A stretch of DNA of 64,000 nt. Source: Eubacteriales bacterium. Its GTDB lineage: Bacteria > Bacillota > Clostridia > Oscillospirales > CAG-382. Under the pieces are notes generated by a model that was not told where the DNA came from, ran no database searches, and worked only from the letters and a program-made list of their open reading frames with translations. The stretch lies in the NCBI GenBank assembly GCA_028702135.1, contig JAQVPJ010000002.1, forward strand, positions 100,338 to 164,337. The letters run 5' to 3'. The first letter of the stretch is position 1, and each line of letters begins with the position of its first letter. Positions 37,278 through 45,681 of the stretch are shown one piece after another. The translations under genes were made by a program, and so were the position numbers.

Positions 37278-37304
37278 AAAAGTCACCCTTATAGAGTGAC
37301 TTTT
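37278..37304 (-). terminator. Terminator retained downstream of the pyruvate kinase remnant
   Basis: AAAAGTCAC (37278-37286) pairs with GTGACTTTT (37296-37304); on the minus strand it is followed by TTTTTTCAAT. It lies about 30 bp past the remnant's stop codon. Confidence 0.7.
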
Positions 37305-37335
37305 GAGTTAATATTTAAAACAATCCGCTTTATAA

Positions 37336-37555
37336 CTAAACTATCTGCACCTTAAAAAGATTAGTGTTGACCGCTGTATCAAGGGTAATGCTTGAGGTTA
37401 TAACCACTCTGTCACTGTTCGATAATATATCATACTTTCTCTCCCGAGAGTATTACTGCGGAAGTTACGTCAAAAACTTCGTTGGCAACATCGATGATTT
37501 CTGTACTTGTAGGATACGGATTATTTATCATCGCCGAATATCTGCCTACCGGTCA
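37336..37555 (-). pseudogene. pyk: Pyruvate kinase remnant
   Basis: Minus-strand reading from about 37530 gives SAMINNPYPTSTEII and DVANEVFDVTSAVILSG, then KV and a stop; this matches the pyruvate kinase segment ESMIKNPRPTRAEVSDVAN...DAVMLSGETA. About 25 bases later, in another frame, DRVVITSSITLD and TNLFKVQIV with stop at 37336 match the extreme C-terminus (GDxVVIT...TNLIKV). Some 130 codons between the two blocks are missing, as is everything before the first block. The rest of 37173-37618 holds only the terminator and degraded sequence. Confidence 0.75.
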
Positions 37556-37618
37556 ATGTAAAGGTCAGGCCTTTCGTAAGAAGGGTTTTACCGTTTAGAA
37601 ATTTCCATAACCTGATTA

Positions 37619-39520
37619 TCAGTCTATTCCGAACTCAGCGGGGTCGATTTCACCGAAAAAGGTCTCCCAGGGCAGAACCTCCGCATTCGCACAGGAAGCA
37701 AAGGTTTTGCGGAGCATTACGCAATAATACCTTGCTTTCATGCGCAGGTTTTCGTTTTCGGCGAAAATTTCGGTCATTTTTCCCTCAACATGTGATATAT
37801 ACATCTTCTGAAAAATCACGGCACGGTCCTCGGTGGGGAAGGTTCTTGAATATTGGTCATAAAACCATACCTCCGTTGAGCCGTTGTCATAAGGAGTGTA
37901 AGCGTTGTCATAATCTTCAGTATATGAGTTTGAATATGCTTCTCCGGAAATGCTAACGGGCAGCAGATCGTTCCAGCCTGTAATAAAGCTACTGGATGCT
38001 TTTATATCGATAAGATGGGAAACTTCGTGTACTATGGTTTCTAAAAACAATGTATCGCTACACTGCGTGTCCATGATTATCAGTGGATGCTTACCGATCT
38101 GTGCGGCAATCCCATCGACATTGCCTCCGGTGGAAGTATATGTCGGTTTTACACACATATATAGCCAGATCTCGTTTCCGTCTCCTATTTCATCTAACAT
38201 CCCTTCGGGGAAATAATCAAGAAAACCCAACAATGCCTGTATTTTTGTTCTTACAGACTCTTCTTCCGAAACACCGTTCGAGGTGAAAAAATCAAGTACT
38301 ATGTCATTCTCGCCGTATAAAACTCTTATTCCGTAGGTATCGAGTAAAGCTTGGGCAAGGATGATCGTTTCGGTGCTGCCTGTCCATTCGGGAATAGATT
38401 CATCGTTCAGCTCTTCATCGTCCGCTTCTGTTAGGACAATATTTTCGTATCCGTCAGTTTCGTTGAGGTGGTATAGATAATACATAACCTTTTCAGACTC
38501 ATAATCCGCCGAGATTATAAGCAGTAGCTCGTTCCCGCAGAACAGCAGTTTGCCGACACTGCCCTCAACCTTAATTCCGGGCGACACCTTACTGCTTGAA
38601 AGGTCATATATCCTGATAACATCAAACATATCGTCATGACTGATTGTAGCGAATTTATTATCGCCGGAAGCTAATGGATTTTCATCTTCACTATGAACGG
38701 GGGTCATCGTATGCAGATTGTTTTCGAGCGGTGTTATTACAAAGTAATCACTCTGCCTATATATTTCGTAATCGGTCGAAACAAATTGCATATTGATGCC
38801 GGAAATCAGGGTTTCAGCCTTTTTTTGCTCCGGTGATATTTTTATAATTCCCGAATCAAAATCCCTTAGATAAAAACACCCGTCCTTGTATCCGACAACG
38901 GCGCTGTTTCGGGAAACACTTTCGAGTTCCTCCGAAATACCAGACGAAAACGAATAAATCATCATCATCCCATCGTTAGCTCTGTTGTAAATCATATACT
39001 TACCATCGGCGTCCACATAGGCGAGGTATCCTATTGTTCCACGTTCAAAAACAGTATCCCGGTAGGTTTCGCTACAGTTTTTATCGTAATAAACCACCTC
39101 TGAGGAAGTAATCGAAATGGTAAAAAATCCACCGAAATTCATCTCTCCGGTAACCCAGAAATCCTCAGCCAAAGAGACCTCGCCTAAAATCGTATGACTT
39201 GAAAGCGAATAAGTAATAATTCTCATAGAGCTCGTATCTAAACCGGGTGAAATATACTCGAGCCGCAGCACATCACCGCTGACAAACGCTTCTATTAACT
39301 GACTGAACTCATCTATTCCGTTATCAAATCTATATAATCCATTTGTTTCGGTTTCTATTGCATTTGAAGGGATTCCAATCCCGTTATCGATAGATTCTTC
39401 CGTAGGGGATTTGCTGGAGAAATTATCTGTGTGCGAAATACTGCCGGAGGTAATTTTCGTGCACCCGACAAGATTTAAGCAAAGCAGAACAACGATGATA
39501 AGTAATAGGTTTATTTTCAT
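37619..39520 (-). CDS. Lipoprotein with propeller-like N-terminal region and HEVSH zincin motif
   Basis: A 633-residue lipoprotein (lipobox LVGC, Cys20). Residues about 60-390 are beta-rich, with repeated Tyr/Asp/Gly strands (YLAYVDADGKYMIYNRA, YKDGCFYLRDFDSG, ATISHDDMFDVIRIYD) that look like a propeller. Residues about 400-633 contain ETIVHEVSHLIDIK, a zinc metallopeptidase HExxH, followed some 75 residues on by TEDRAVIFQKM where a Glu could be the third ligand. It resembles the putative zinc-dependent peptidases of surface lipoproteins. It is monocistronic. Substrate and activity are unknown. Confidence 0.7.
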   Translation of the reverse strand: MKINLLLIIVVLLCLNLVGCTKITSGSISHTDNFSSKSPTEESIDNGIGIPSNAIETETNGLYRFDNGIDEFSQLIEAFVSGDVLRLEYISPGLDTSSMRIITYSLSSHTILGEVSLAEDFWVTGEMNFGGFFTISITSSEVVYYDKNCSETYRDTVFERGTIGYLAYVDADGKYMIYNRANDGMMMIYSFSSGISEELESVSRNSAVVGYKDGCFYLRDFDSGIIKISPEQKKAETLISGINMQFVSTDYEIYRQSDYFVITPLENNLHTMTPVHSEDENPLASGDNKFATISHDDMFDVIRIYDLSSSKVSPGIKVEGSVGKLLFCGNELLLIISADYESEKVMYYLYHLNETDGYENIVLTEADDEELNDESIPEWTGSTETIILAQALLDTYGIRVLYGENDIVLDFFTSNGVSEEESVRTKIQALLGFLDYFPEGMLDEIGDGNEIWLYMCVKPTYTSTGGNVDGIAAQIGKHPLIIMDTQCSDTLFLETIVHEVSHLIDIKASSSFITGWNDLLPVSISGEAYSNSYTEDYDNAYTPYDNGSTEVWFYDQYSRTFPTEDRAVIFQKMYISHVEGKMTEIFAENENLRMKARYYCVMLRKTFASCANAEVLPWETFFGEIDPAEFGID

Positions 39521-39650
39521 AACAGACCTCTAATTTTATTATAATCCGCCACTGTAATTGACGAAATACTTCAGTACATTCTATCACAAAAAACCGATAA
39601 GTCAATACGGGATGAGGGCAAAAATAACCGCTAAAAAACGAGTTTCGGGC

Positions 39651-39679
39651 TTGACACAAAACATATCCGGTGTTATAAT
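39651..39679 (+). promoter_or_regulatory. Perfect consensus promoter with long leader
   Basis: TTGACA (39651-39656), 17-bp spacer, TATAAT (39674-39679). The transcript would start near 39686, giving a leader of about 185 nt before the ATG at 39872. Confidence 0.8.
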
Positions 39680-39730
39680 TAATGTATAATAATGATCCTT
39701 CTGATCTGATTTTGAACATAGCGAATCAAA

Positions 39731-39783
39731 CCGAAAAAAACGCCTATTAAATAGAATAATTTTCGGCGTATTTATGCTTTTTT
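39731..39783 (+). promoter_or_regulatory. Terminator-like hairpins in the leader of the 39872 gene
   Basis: CCGAAAA (39731-39737) can pair with TTTTCGG (39760-39766); alternatively CGCC (39741-39744) pairs with GGCG (39765-39768). Both use the same GG, so they are mutually exclusive, and a six-T tract follows at 39778. This may be an attenuator or the end of a roughly 100-nt RNA. The rest of the 350-bp gap is AT-rich without other features. Confidence 0.4.
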
Positions 39784-39871
39784 ATTTAATATAATATATT
39801 TATTAAGTATGTTCTCATATTAAGCATATTAAGCATAAAAAGGAAAAGCGAGAAAGGAATGGTCATTTTAT

Positions 39872-40513
39872 ATGGAAAGTATCAGAAAAATCATGTCCAA
39901 ACGGAATTCGGGTATTTTTTTACGTGTCATTCCGGGGCACTTCGCCACTTCAAACTCACATATCAATTATTATATTGATATGTCGCTCATGAAATCAAGA
40001 CAGAGCGAGGCGAGTGCTATTGCACGGGCGATTTCCGGGCAGTATTGTTATACTACCGTGGTGGATACCATCGTGTGTCTTGACGGGTGTGACGTAATCG
40101 GCGCATATCTCGCAAATGAGCTCACAAACGCAGGCATCGTATCCATGAACGCTCACCAGACGATTTATATTACCCCGCCGGAATTCTCAAGCTCGGGACA
40201 GCTGCTATTCAGAGAGAACCTGCTGCCGATGATAAACGGAAAGCATATCCTGCTACTGCTTGCTTCCGCGACAACAGGAAAAACAATCGCAGAGGCAATA
40301 GATGCGATAAGGTATTACAGAGGAGTTGTAGTTGGTGTATCGGCAATCTTTAGCGCTGCTTCTGAGGTGTACGGACTTCCCATCAATGCTCTTTTTACAA
40401 CTGAGGACCTGCCCGATTATAAGACCTATTCAACCTGCGGATGTAAATTGTGCGACGAGGGAATACAGCTCGATGCGCTCGTAAACGGTTTTGGATATGC
40501 AAGACTGAAATAA
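39872..40513 (+). CDS. Phosphoribosyltransferase-like protein with altered PRPP motif
   Basis: A 213-residue protein with the type I PRTase fold order: hood residues, VDTIVCLDGCDVIGAYLANEL, and LLLLASATTGKTIAEAIDAI where PRTases have the PRPP loop. In active PRTases this loop is V-D-D/E-x-x-T-T-G-x-T; here both acidic residues are replaced (Ala-Ser-Ala-Thr-Thr-Gly). A Cys pair (CGCKLCDEG) lies near the C-terminus. It resembles orotate phosphoribosyltransferase but may be a regulator or have lost catalysis. It is monocistronic behind a strong promoter and long leader. Confidence 0.7.
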   Translation: MESIRKIMSKRNSGIFLRVIPGHFATSNSHINYYIDMSLMKSRQSEASAIARAISGQYCYTTVVDTIVCLDGCDVIGAYLANELTNAGIVSMNAHQTIYITPPEFSSSGQLLFRENLLPMINGKHILLLLASATTGKTIAEAIDAIRYYRGVVVGVSAIFSAASEVYGLPINALFTTEDLPDYKTYSTCGCKLCDEGIQLDALVNGFGYARLK

Positions 40514-40534
40514 TCAGAAATCAAATCAATAATC

Positions 40535-40578
40535 AAAGGGTCGATTCAATTCGTAATACGAACTGCAACCGACCCTTT
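40535..40578 (+). terminator. Terminator between convergent genes
   Basis: AAAGGGTCG (40535-40543) pairs with CGACCCTTT (40570-40578), with an inner TTCGTAATACGAA hairpin and ATTTGTTTAT after it. Its right arm reaches the stop codon of the convergent 40577 gene. Confidence 0.7.
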
Positions 40579-42607
40579 ATTTGTTTATGTACGGATTGTC
40601 ACTTAGCACTATATTAAACGCTTCAACCACTGCGGGGTCATATTTCGTACCTGCAAGAGATGATATTTCATTGAGCGCTTCCGACTTGCTGAGCTTAAGT
40701 GTTGTCCTGTCCCCGGTGTTATGGTCATATGCTTCCGCCACCGCTATTATTCTTGAAATCAGGGGGATCTCTTCACCCTTTAACCCCTTGGGATAGCCGC
40801 TTCCATCCCATCGCTCATGGTGATAATATACATATTCGGATAAATCAAGTGTTTCATCAAACAGGCTCAGGATTCTGTATCCCACGGCGGGATGCTGATG
40901 GACCTCCTCTTTTTCCTCCTTTTTAAGTTCGGATTTCTTACATAGAATTTTGAAATCCAATGTAACTTTACCGATGTCATGATAAAATCCGGCGTCTTTG
41001 AGCAACTTTATATCGGTTTCGGGCAATCGCATAACCCTGCCGATTTCCTGACACAAAAGACTGACATTTTCTGAATGCTCTTTTTCAAGCGGCAGTGCCG
41101 TATGAAGTGAATCTACTATTGTCTGAAAAATCTCGTCGTTTATTTTTTTATGATTAATGGATTTGTCCTTGTACATTTCACCTTCGGCAATCTCCATTAC
41201 CCTTTCTATGAAATCGTTCTTCTTGCTCTTGACATCATAACCGAACGCCATGCTGCACTTAAAAGAAATTACCTTGATAGCAGATAGTTCCTTTTTTATT
41301 TCTTGAACGATCCCCTCTGCCGATTGCGCATCGGTATCGGGCATTAGAATTATAAACTCATCACCGCCTACACGCGCCAAAATATCCCGCTCGCGGCATA
41401 CCTTACGCAATACATCCGCACATGTCTTTATAAGTTCATCGCCCGCAGAGTGTCCAAAAACGTCGTTTGTGAGCTTTAAGCCGTCAATATCCGCATAAAT
41501 TACAGCTATGGGCAGGTTATTTTCGGTATCCATCTCTTTTGCAATGCTTGTAAAATACCCTCTGTTAAACAACCCTGTTAGCGAATCGAAGCAGCTCAGA
41601 TATTTTATTCTTCGTTCGATTTCTTTTTGTTCGGTAATGTCCATAAATGTTATTACGGAACCCGTTATAGTGCCGTCTTTATATAGTGGTGCAGAGGTGT
41701 ACTGCACTTCAATGAATGAGCCGTCAGCTCTCCAGAAAACCTCGTCATGGGAATTTATGCTCTTTCCGGTACGCAGGGTCTGCATAATCCTGCATTCATC
41801 TGCGGTTATTTTCTTTTCGTTGCGTGTTTTGTTATGTACAAGCTCATGCAGGTTTATGCCGATAAAATCTTCCGGTTTTTTATAATTAAGTAATCTGGCT
41901 GCGCTCTCGTTGCAGAAGGTGATTATTCCGTCAGAGTTTATTCCGCATATACCTTCTCCGGCAGAATCAAGTATTAGCTGCAGCTTGTTTTTGTTATATT
42001 CAAGAGCTTTGTTTACGGTAAGTAGCTCTATGTTCCTTTTTTCTAAGAATTCCGCGGTTTCCTTTCTGCTCACTTCAAAATTGTAAACAAGAAGCGATAC
42101 GACCAATAAAGAGAAAAATATATTCAAAAAAGAATCGAAAGAGAGTTCCGCTGTATCCATCTTGCCGTGCCGTAATATCTCTCCGGTTGTTATGGCAAGT
42201 GTGAAAAGCAAAGTAATAAAGGTCCCCTTTTTATGCCCCAACAGAAAAAATACGACCGGAGGCAGCGTAAAAAACCAGCAAAAGGAATACTCTTTGATGT
42301 CCTTTGATAAAAGATATCCTGCAAGCGTGATAAAATGGGTTACGACGGCAAGATGCGTTGACATTGTGAGATTTTCTTTGACATGAAAATAAAGCAATGT
42401 GATTACCGCCATAATCGCACCGACTAAATTTATTATGGCAATGTCATACTGACGAGTAATCACCAGATTCGCTACTGTAAAATATGCGCACACTACTACA
42501 AATGCTGCCAGTGCGCTGTTAAGTAGGTAAACCTTTCTATACTCGGGGGATTCTATGGTGAAGCGATGGTTATTTGTGACGAATTTCTTGAAGAGTTTCT
42601 TTATCAA
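40577..42607 (-). CDS. Membrane PAS-GGDEF-HD-GYP cyclic-di-GMP enzyme
   Basis: A 676-residue receptor: about six membrane helices in residues 25-190, coiled coil, a PAS domain (about 210-325; SAGEGICGINSDGIITFCN), a diguanylate cyclase domain with intact GGDEF in RVGGDEFIILMP, and a HD-GYP phosphodiesterase domain with YHDIGKVTL, HQHPAVGYRIL and HHERWDGSGYP. Both catalytic motifs appear complete, so it may make and degrade cyclic-di-GMP. It is monocistronic and has no adjacent effector gene. A link to the chemotaxis fragment at the left edge is possible but unproved. Confidence 0.93.
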   Translation of the reverse strand: MIKKLFKKFVTNNHRFTIESPEYRKVYLLNSALAAFVVVCAYFTVANLVITRQYDIAIINLVGAIMAVITLLYFHVKENLTMSTHLAVVTHFITLAGYLLSKDIKEYSFCWFFTLPPVVFFLLGHKKGTFITLLFTLAITTGEILRHGKMDTAELSFDSFLNIFFSLLVVSLLVYNFEVSRKETAEFLEKRNIELLTVNKALEYNKNKLQLILDSAGEGICGINSDGIITFCNESAARLLNYKKPEDFIGINLHELVHNKTRNEKKITADECRIMQTLRTGKSINSHDEVFWRADGSFIEVQYTSAPLYKDGTITGSVITFMDITEQKEIERRIKYLSCFDSLTGLFNRGYFTSIAKEMDTENNLPIAVIYADIDGLKLTNDVFGHSAGDELIKTCADVLRKVCRERDILARVGGDEFIILMPDTDAQSAEGIVQEIKKELSAIKVISFKCSMAFGYDVKSKKNDFIERVMEIAEGEMYKDKSINHKKINDEIFQTIVDSLHTALPLEKEHSENVSLLCQEIGRVMRLPETDIKLLKDAGFYHDIGKVTLDFKILCKKSELKKEEKEEVHQHPAVGYRILSLFDETLDLSEYVYYHHERWDGSGYPKGLKGEEIPLISRIIAVAEAYDHNTGDRTTLKLSKSEALNEISSLAGTKYDPAVVEAFNIVLSDNPYINK

Positions 42608-42746
42608 TGTGACGCCTCATTATCCGCAATATAAAATCACTGATTTATTTTATATATTGTAAACGATTCTTATCAAAAAGTCAATGTTTGATGCGGTTGT
42701 ATCTAATAATGTAGCGTAAAAAATATGCATATTTGTTAATAGCCTA

Positions 42747-42775
42747 TTGTAAAATAGTAACGATTGTAGTAAAAT
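42747..42775 (+). promoter_or_regulatory. Promoter of the anchored CBM9-like protein gene
   Basis: TTGTAA (42747-42752), 17-bp spacer, TAAAAT (42770-42775), about 30 bp before the GTG start. Confidence 0.6.
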
Positions 42776-42806
42776 ATTAACAAATATATTTAAGGAGGAT
42801 TTTATA

Positions 42807-43859
42807 GTGAAAAAAACAGCTTTGATCATTTGTATTATGCTTGTTATGATTCCTTTGATTTGTATGAATGCGCTTGCGGAGGCGGATACTGTTACTGTCT
42901 ATAAGACCACCGTTGCTCCGGAGATCGACGGCGAGCTTGACGATTGTTACAGACCGGTGGCGAATACCATCGAAAACGACGATTTATTTAATGTACTGAC
43001 TACTACGGACGGTATTAAGACCGATGTCGACTTTTATGCCTGCTGGGATGATGACTTTTTCTACATATACGTGAAAGCTGCGTGCAACGAGCCTCATATA
43101 GCTTATCAGGACGATGAAATAGATCATTTTATTTTCAACGCACATTATATGATGACCGCAATCTGCCCCGACGATTCTACGAAAAGCGTATATACGGGAG
43201 CAGAGGCGGGCGGCGGCTGGAAATGGGGCACTTTGGACTCAGCTAATTTAATGTATGAATGGACTGTGATAGAGGATTCCAACGACGAAAAAAATGTCAT
43301 TTCCAATCATTTTAATAATGTTGAGAGCAAAGCGGGCTTTAAGTACGATGTCAAGTCGGGCGGCGGGTTTGATTGTTATGAGCAGAAGATCCCGATGAAG
43401 CTGCTTGTTACCTCTCAGGTAAAGAATGGGCTTATACCAAAGCCAGGCGCAATCTTCGGTTTTGGCTTTGCAATCGGCTTTACAGACACGGGTACAGGCT
43501 ACGATGGTGATAAGAACACCGTAAAATTAAGCAACTATTTCCTCGATAATAAAATCGTGAACGATCTTACTTTAGTCGAGCTTGCAAGTGATCTTACGGA
43601 GGAGAGCAGCGAAGAAGAAGAATCAGTCGAAATATCTGCTGAGACATCTTCGAAGGAACCGGATTTGGAGAAATCCGCTGAGGATAAGAGCAAATCAGAG
43701 AGCGAAAAAGCAGATGATGACGATAAAAGTTATAAGAGCGATGATATCGAAAAAGATGAGAGCGAGTCCTTTGACGATTGGTGGATTGTTATCGCAGGCG
43801 CAGCTCTGGTAGTAATTGCAGTCACAGTCGTTATTATCAGAAAGAAAAAGACCGAATAA
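42807..43859 (+). CDS. Membrane-anchored surface protein with CBM9/DOMON-like domain
   Basis: A 350-residue exported protein. Signal peptide (about 1-25, ALAEA), then a domain of about 230 residues beginning APEIDGELDDCYRPV with ACWDDDFFYIYVKA, the hallmark start of family 9-like carbohydrate or haem-binding (DOMON-like) domains, then a Ser/Glu/Lys/Asp linker (about 270-320), one membrane helix and RKKKTE. The start is GTG with AAGGAGG eight bases upstream. The layout matches the 11276 protein, and its domain resembles the C-terminal half of the 53852 lipoprotein. Confidence 0.75.
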   Translation: MKKTALIICIMLVMIPLICMNALAEADTVTVYKTTVAPEIDGELDDCYRPVANTIENDDLFNVLTTTDGIKTDVDFYACWDDDFFYIYVKAACNEPHIAYQDDEIDHFIFNAHYMMTAICPDDSTKSVYTGAEAGGGWKWGTLDSANLMYEWTVIEDSNDEKNVISNHFNNVESKAGFKYDVKSGGGFDCYEQKIPMKLLVTSQVKNGLIPKPGAIFGFGFAIGFTDTGTGYDGDKNTVKLSNYFLDNKIVNDLTLVELASDLTEESSEEEESVEISAETSSKEPDLEKSAEDKSKSESEKADDDDKSYKSDDIEKDESESFDDWWIVIAGAALVVIAVTVVIIRKKKTE

Positions 43860-43890
43860 AACTGCATTCTGACAAACTTGATAGTAAACC

Positions 43891-43919
43891 TTGACAACAC
43901 AGTTTTGTTGGATTAAAAT
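43891..43919 (+). promoter_or_regulatory. Promoter of the glycerophosphodiesterase gene
   Basis: TTGACA (43891-43896), 17-bp spacer, TAAAAT (43914-43919). The predicted leader of about 110 nt contains the structured element at 43936-44000. Confidence 0.7.
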
Positions 43920-43935
43920 GTAGGGCATAAATCAT

Positions 43936-44000
43936 TGCCAAAAGATGATTGACGCGAAAATAATGCGAGCGAAAGCAGAGATTTCGTGTATCATCATTGG
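43936..44000 (+). promoter_or_regulatory. Structured 5' UTR element before the glycerophosphodiesterase gene
   Basis: A long imperfect hairpin: CCAA-GATGAT on the left pairs with ATCATC-TTGG on the right, inside which ACGCGAAA pairs with TTTCGTGT (one G-T), capped by a region with a GAAA tetraloop flanked by GC. It ends about 40 nt before the ATG. It matches no riboswitch class I know. Confidence 0.45.
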
Positions 44001-44038
44001 TTTATACTATTTATGCCTTACAAGGAGCGGAGATTATT

Positions 44039-44758
44039 ATGGATACAATTAAAATCAACAAGGGCAATGTAAAAATGATTGCACACAGAGGTCTTAGCGG
44101 TATTGAAAAGGAAAACACGAACACAGCGTTTGTCGCTGCCGGAAACAGGAGTTATTACGGTATCGAGACCGATGTGCATAAAACACTTGACGGTAAATAT
44201 GTGATTATACATGACTCTGATACTATAAGGGTGGGTCTTGACTGCCTTTCCATCGAGAACTCGACCTTTGATACTATCAGAGGTATTCTGCTTACACAGA
44301 AGAACGGCGTAAAGGGCAGAACCGATATAAGGATTCCTTCGCTTCAGGAATATTTGCAGATATGTAAATGTTATGAGAAGGTATGCGTTCTTGAGCTGAA
44401 GGGTACTTACACAAAGGAGCAGGTAAACGAGATAGTCGGGATATGCAGACACGAGGAATATCTTGACAGCGTGATTTTTATATCATTCTCACTGCAGAAC
44501 CTTCAGCTGTTAAGAGAGGATCACCCTGATTTACCCGCACAGTTCCTGACCGGTAAATTCACGGACGATCTCATCGATATACTGATTTCAAACAACCTCG
44601 ACCTCGATATATATTACGAATCGTTAAACGAGGAAAACGTAAGGCTTCTCAAGGAGAAGAACATTATCATCAACGCCTGGACCTGTGACAACAAGGAAGC
44701 CGCCGAAAAGCTTGTCACTCTTGGAGTGGACTTTATTACATCCAATATTCTCGAATAA
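44039..44758 (+). CDS. Glycerophosphodiester phosphodiesterase
   Basis: A 239-residue GDPD TIM barrel without signal peptide: MIAHRGLSG, ENTNTAF, GIETDVHKTLDG, VIIHDSD, and VLELKGT. These contain the catalytic His pair and Glu/Asp metal ligands. It hydrolyses glycerophosphodiesters to sn-glycerol 3-phosphate and an alcohol in the cytosol. The ATG at 44039 follows AAGGAGCGG; an extended frame to 43997 is rejected as it lies within the structured leader. The next gene, a thioesterase, is separated by a terminator. Confidence 0.93.
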   Translation: MDTIKINKGNVKMIAHRGLSGIEKENTNTAFVAAGNRSYYGIETDVHKTLDGKYVIIHDSDTIRVGLDCLSIENSTFDTIRGILLTQKNGVKGRTDIRIPSLQEYLQICKCYEKVCVLELKGTYTKEQVNEIVGICRHEEYLDSVIFISFSLQNLQLLREDHPDLPAQFLTGKFTDDLIDILISNNLDLDIYYESLNEENVRLLKEKNIIINAWTCDNKEAAEKLVTLGVDFITSNILE

Positions 44759-44763
44759 GAAAG

Positions 44764-44795
44764 GCTCCGGTTTTCTTTACCGGAGCAACTTTTAT
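44764..44795 (+). terminator. Terminator after the glycerophosphodiesterase gene
   Basis: GCTCCGG (44764-44770) pairs with CCGGAGC (44780-44786), followed by AACTTTTAT. The next gene begins only 25 bp on, so read-through is possible. Confidence 0.7.
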
Positions 44796-44819
44796 AACGC
44801 AACAAAGGATAAGAAAGAT

Positions 44820-45287
44820 ATGGAAAAAACAGTATCGGAATCAAGAACAGAGCAGGTGCAGATTCTAACTCAGGGTACGCTTAACGGGGATAAGCGGCTG
44901 TTCGGCGGAAAACTGATGGAATGGATCGATGTGGTGGCCGCAGTTGTCGCAAGACGGCATTCCGGTTATAACGTCACCACCGCGGTAGTTGATACTTTGC
45001 AGTTCAGGCGTGCCGCATATTCAAACGATACGATCGTGTTGAACGGCTATATAACCTATGTGGGCAGAACCTCTATGGAGGTATGCGTAAAGACCTATGT
45101 CGAGAACCTGTCCGGAGAAAAAAGCCTTATAAACACTGCCTATATTGTTATGGTTGCTCTGGATGAAAATGAAAATCCCACTGTCGTTCCCGCTTTAAAA
45201 CTTGAAACATACGAGGAAAAACTTGAGTGGGAGGCAGCAATCAAGCGAAATAATCTGAGAAAAACAAGGCGTAGGGAAAATTATTGA
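44820..45287 (+). CDS. Acyl-CoA thioesterase, hotdog fold
   Basis: A 155-residue single hotdog-domain protein: GDKRLFGGKLMEWIDVVAAVVARRHSG with the long central helix and catalytic Asp, and VDTLQFRRAAYSNDTI. It resembles YciA/cytosolic acyl-CoA hydrolase thioesterases, which release free acids from acyl-CoA. The ATG at 44820 has AAAGGA ten bases upstream. It directly precedes the T-box-controlled adenylate-forming enzyme; an acyl-CoA link between the two is possible but they have separate promoters. Confidence 0.85.
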   Translation: MEKTVSESRTEQVQILTQGTLNGDKRLFGGKLMEWIDVVAAVVARRHSGYNVTTAVVDTLQFRRAAYSNDTIVLNGYITYVGRTSMEVCVKTYVENLSGEKSLINTAYIVMVALDENENPTVVPALKLETYEEKLEWEAAIKRNNLRKTRRRENY

Positions 45288-45307
45288 TAAAATATTACGC
45301 TTTACAC

Positions 45308-45336
45308 TTGAAAAATAAATCTTCAGGTGATATAAT
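45308..45336 (+). promoter_or_regulatory. Promoter of the T-box leader transcript
   Basis: TTGAAA (45308-45313), 17-bp spacer, TATAAT (45331-45336). Transcription would start about 45343, just before stem I. Confidence 0.75.
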
Positions 45337-45344
45337 GAGCAAAA

Positions 45345-45646
45345 ATCAAAAGCTATGACCGGAAGCAAGTAAGAATGATTTACCGCCTTTCAGAGAGCCG
45401 TCGTCCGGTGCGAGACGGCAGGCGCACCATTCCCAATACGTTCCGCGAGCCGCGCACCGAAAAGGAGTTTTCGTTTCATGAGTAGGCTGCGACGGAGGCA
45501 AACCGTTAATATGCTCAGAGCAGTCGTTTAATATGCTCTGTAAGACCGTATGCCGTAAGGCTGCGGCAAAATGAGGTGGTACCACGGATAAAATCCGTCC
45601 TCTGTTATCCGGCTATGTGCCGATATAGCAAAGGACGTTTTTTTAT
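45345..45646 (+). promoter_or_regulatory. T-box leader, specifier best read as UAC (tyrosine)
   Basis: All T-box parts are visible. Stem I: GGAA (about 45361) pairs with TTCC (45441), GAATG with CATTC (about 45428-45432), apical CAGAGAGCC and GGTGCGAGACGGC motifs. The specifier loop holds AGTA on the left and CAATACG on the right, giving UAC at 45437-45439. Stem III TGCCG/CGGCA is near 45550-45568. The T-box GAGGTGGTACCACGG (45573 on) forms the antiterminator with CCGTCCTC, bulge TGGTACC; TGGT predicts a tRNA with discriminator A. The terminator is CGTCCT (45596) with AGGACG (45632) and seven Ts. Only the specifier register is uncertain. Confidence 0.93.
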
Positions 45647-45681
45647 GTAAATAAGTATTCTGATAAAAAAGGATGATTGTT

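Noticed and set aside
43936..44000. Cyclic-di-GMP (GEMM) riboswitch in the glycerophosphodiesterase leader
   Set aside because: The conserved GEMM core and tetraloop receptor sequences are absent, although a GAAA loop is present.
45346..45585. Minus-strand frame of 79 codons opposite the T-box
   Set aside because: It is the antisense of a structured RNA with complete T-box motifs and has no ribosome binding site.
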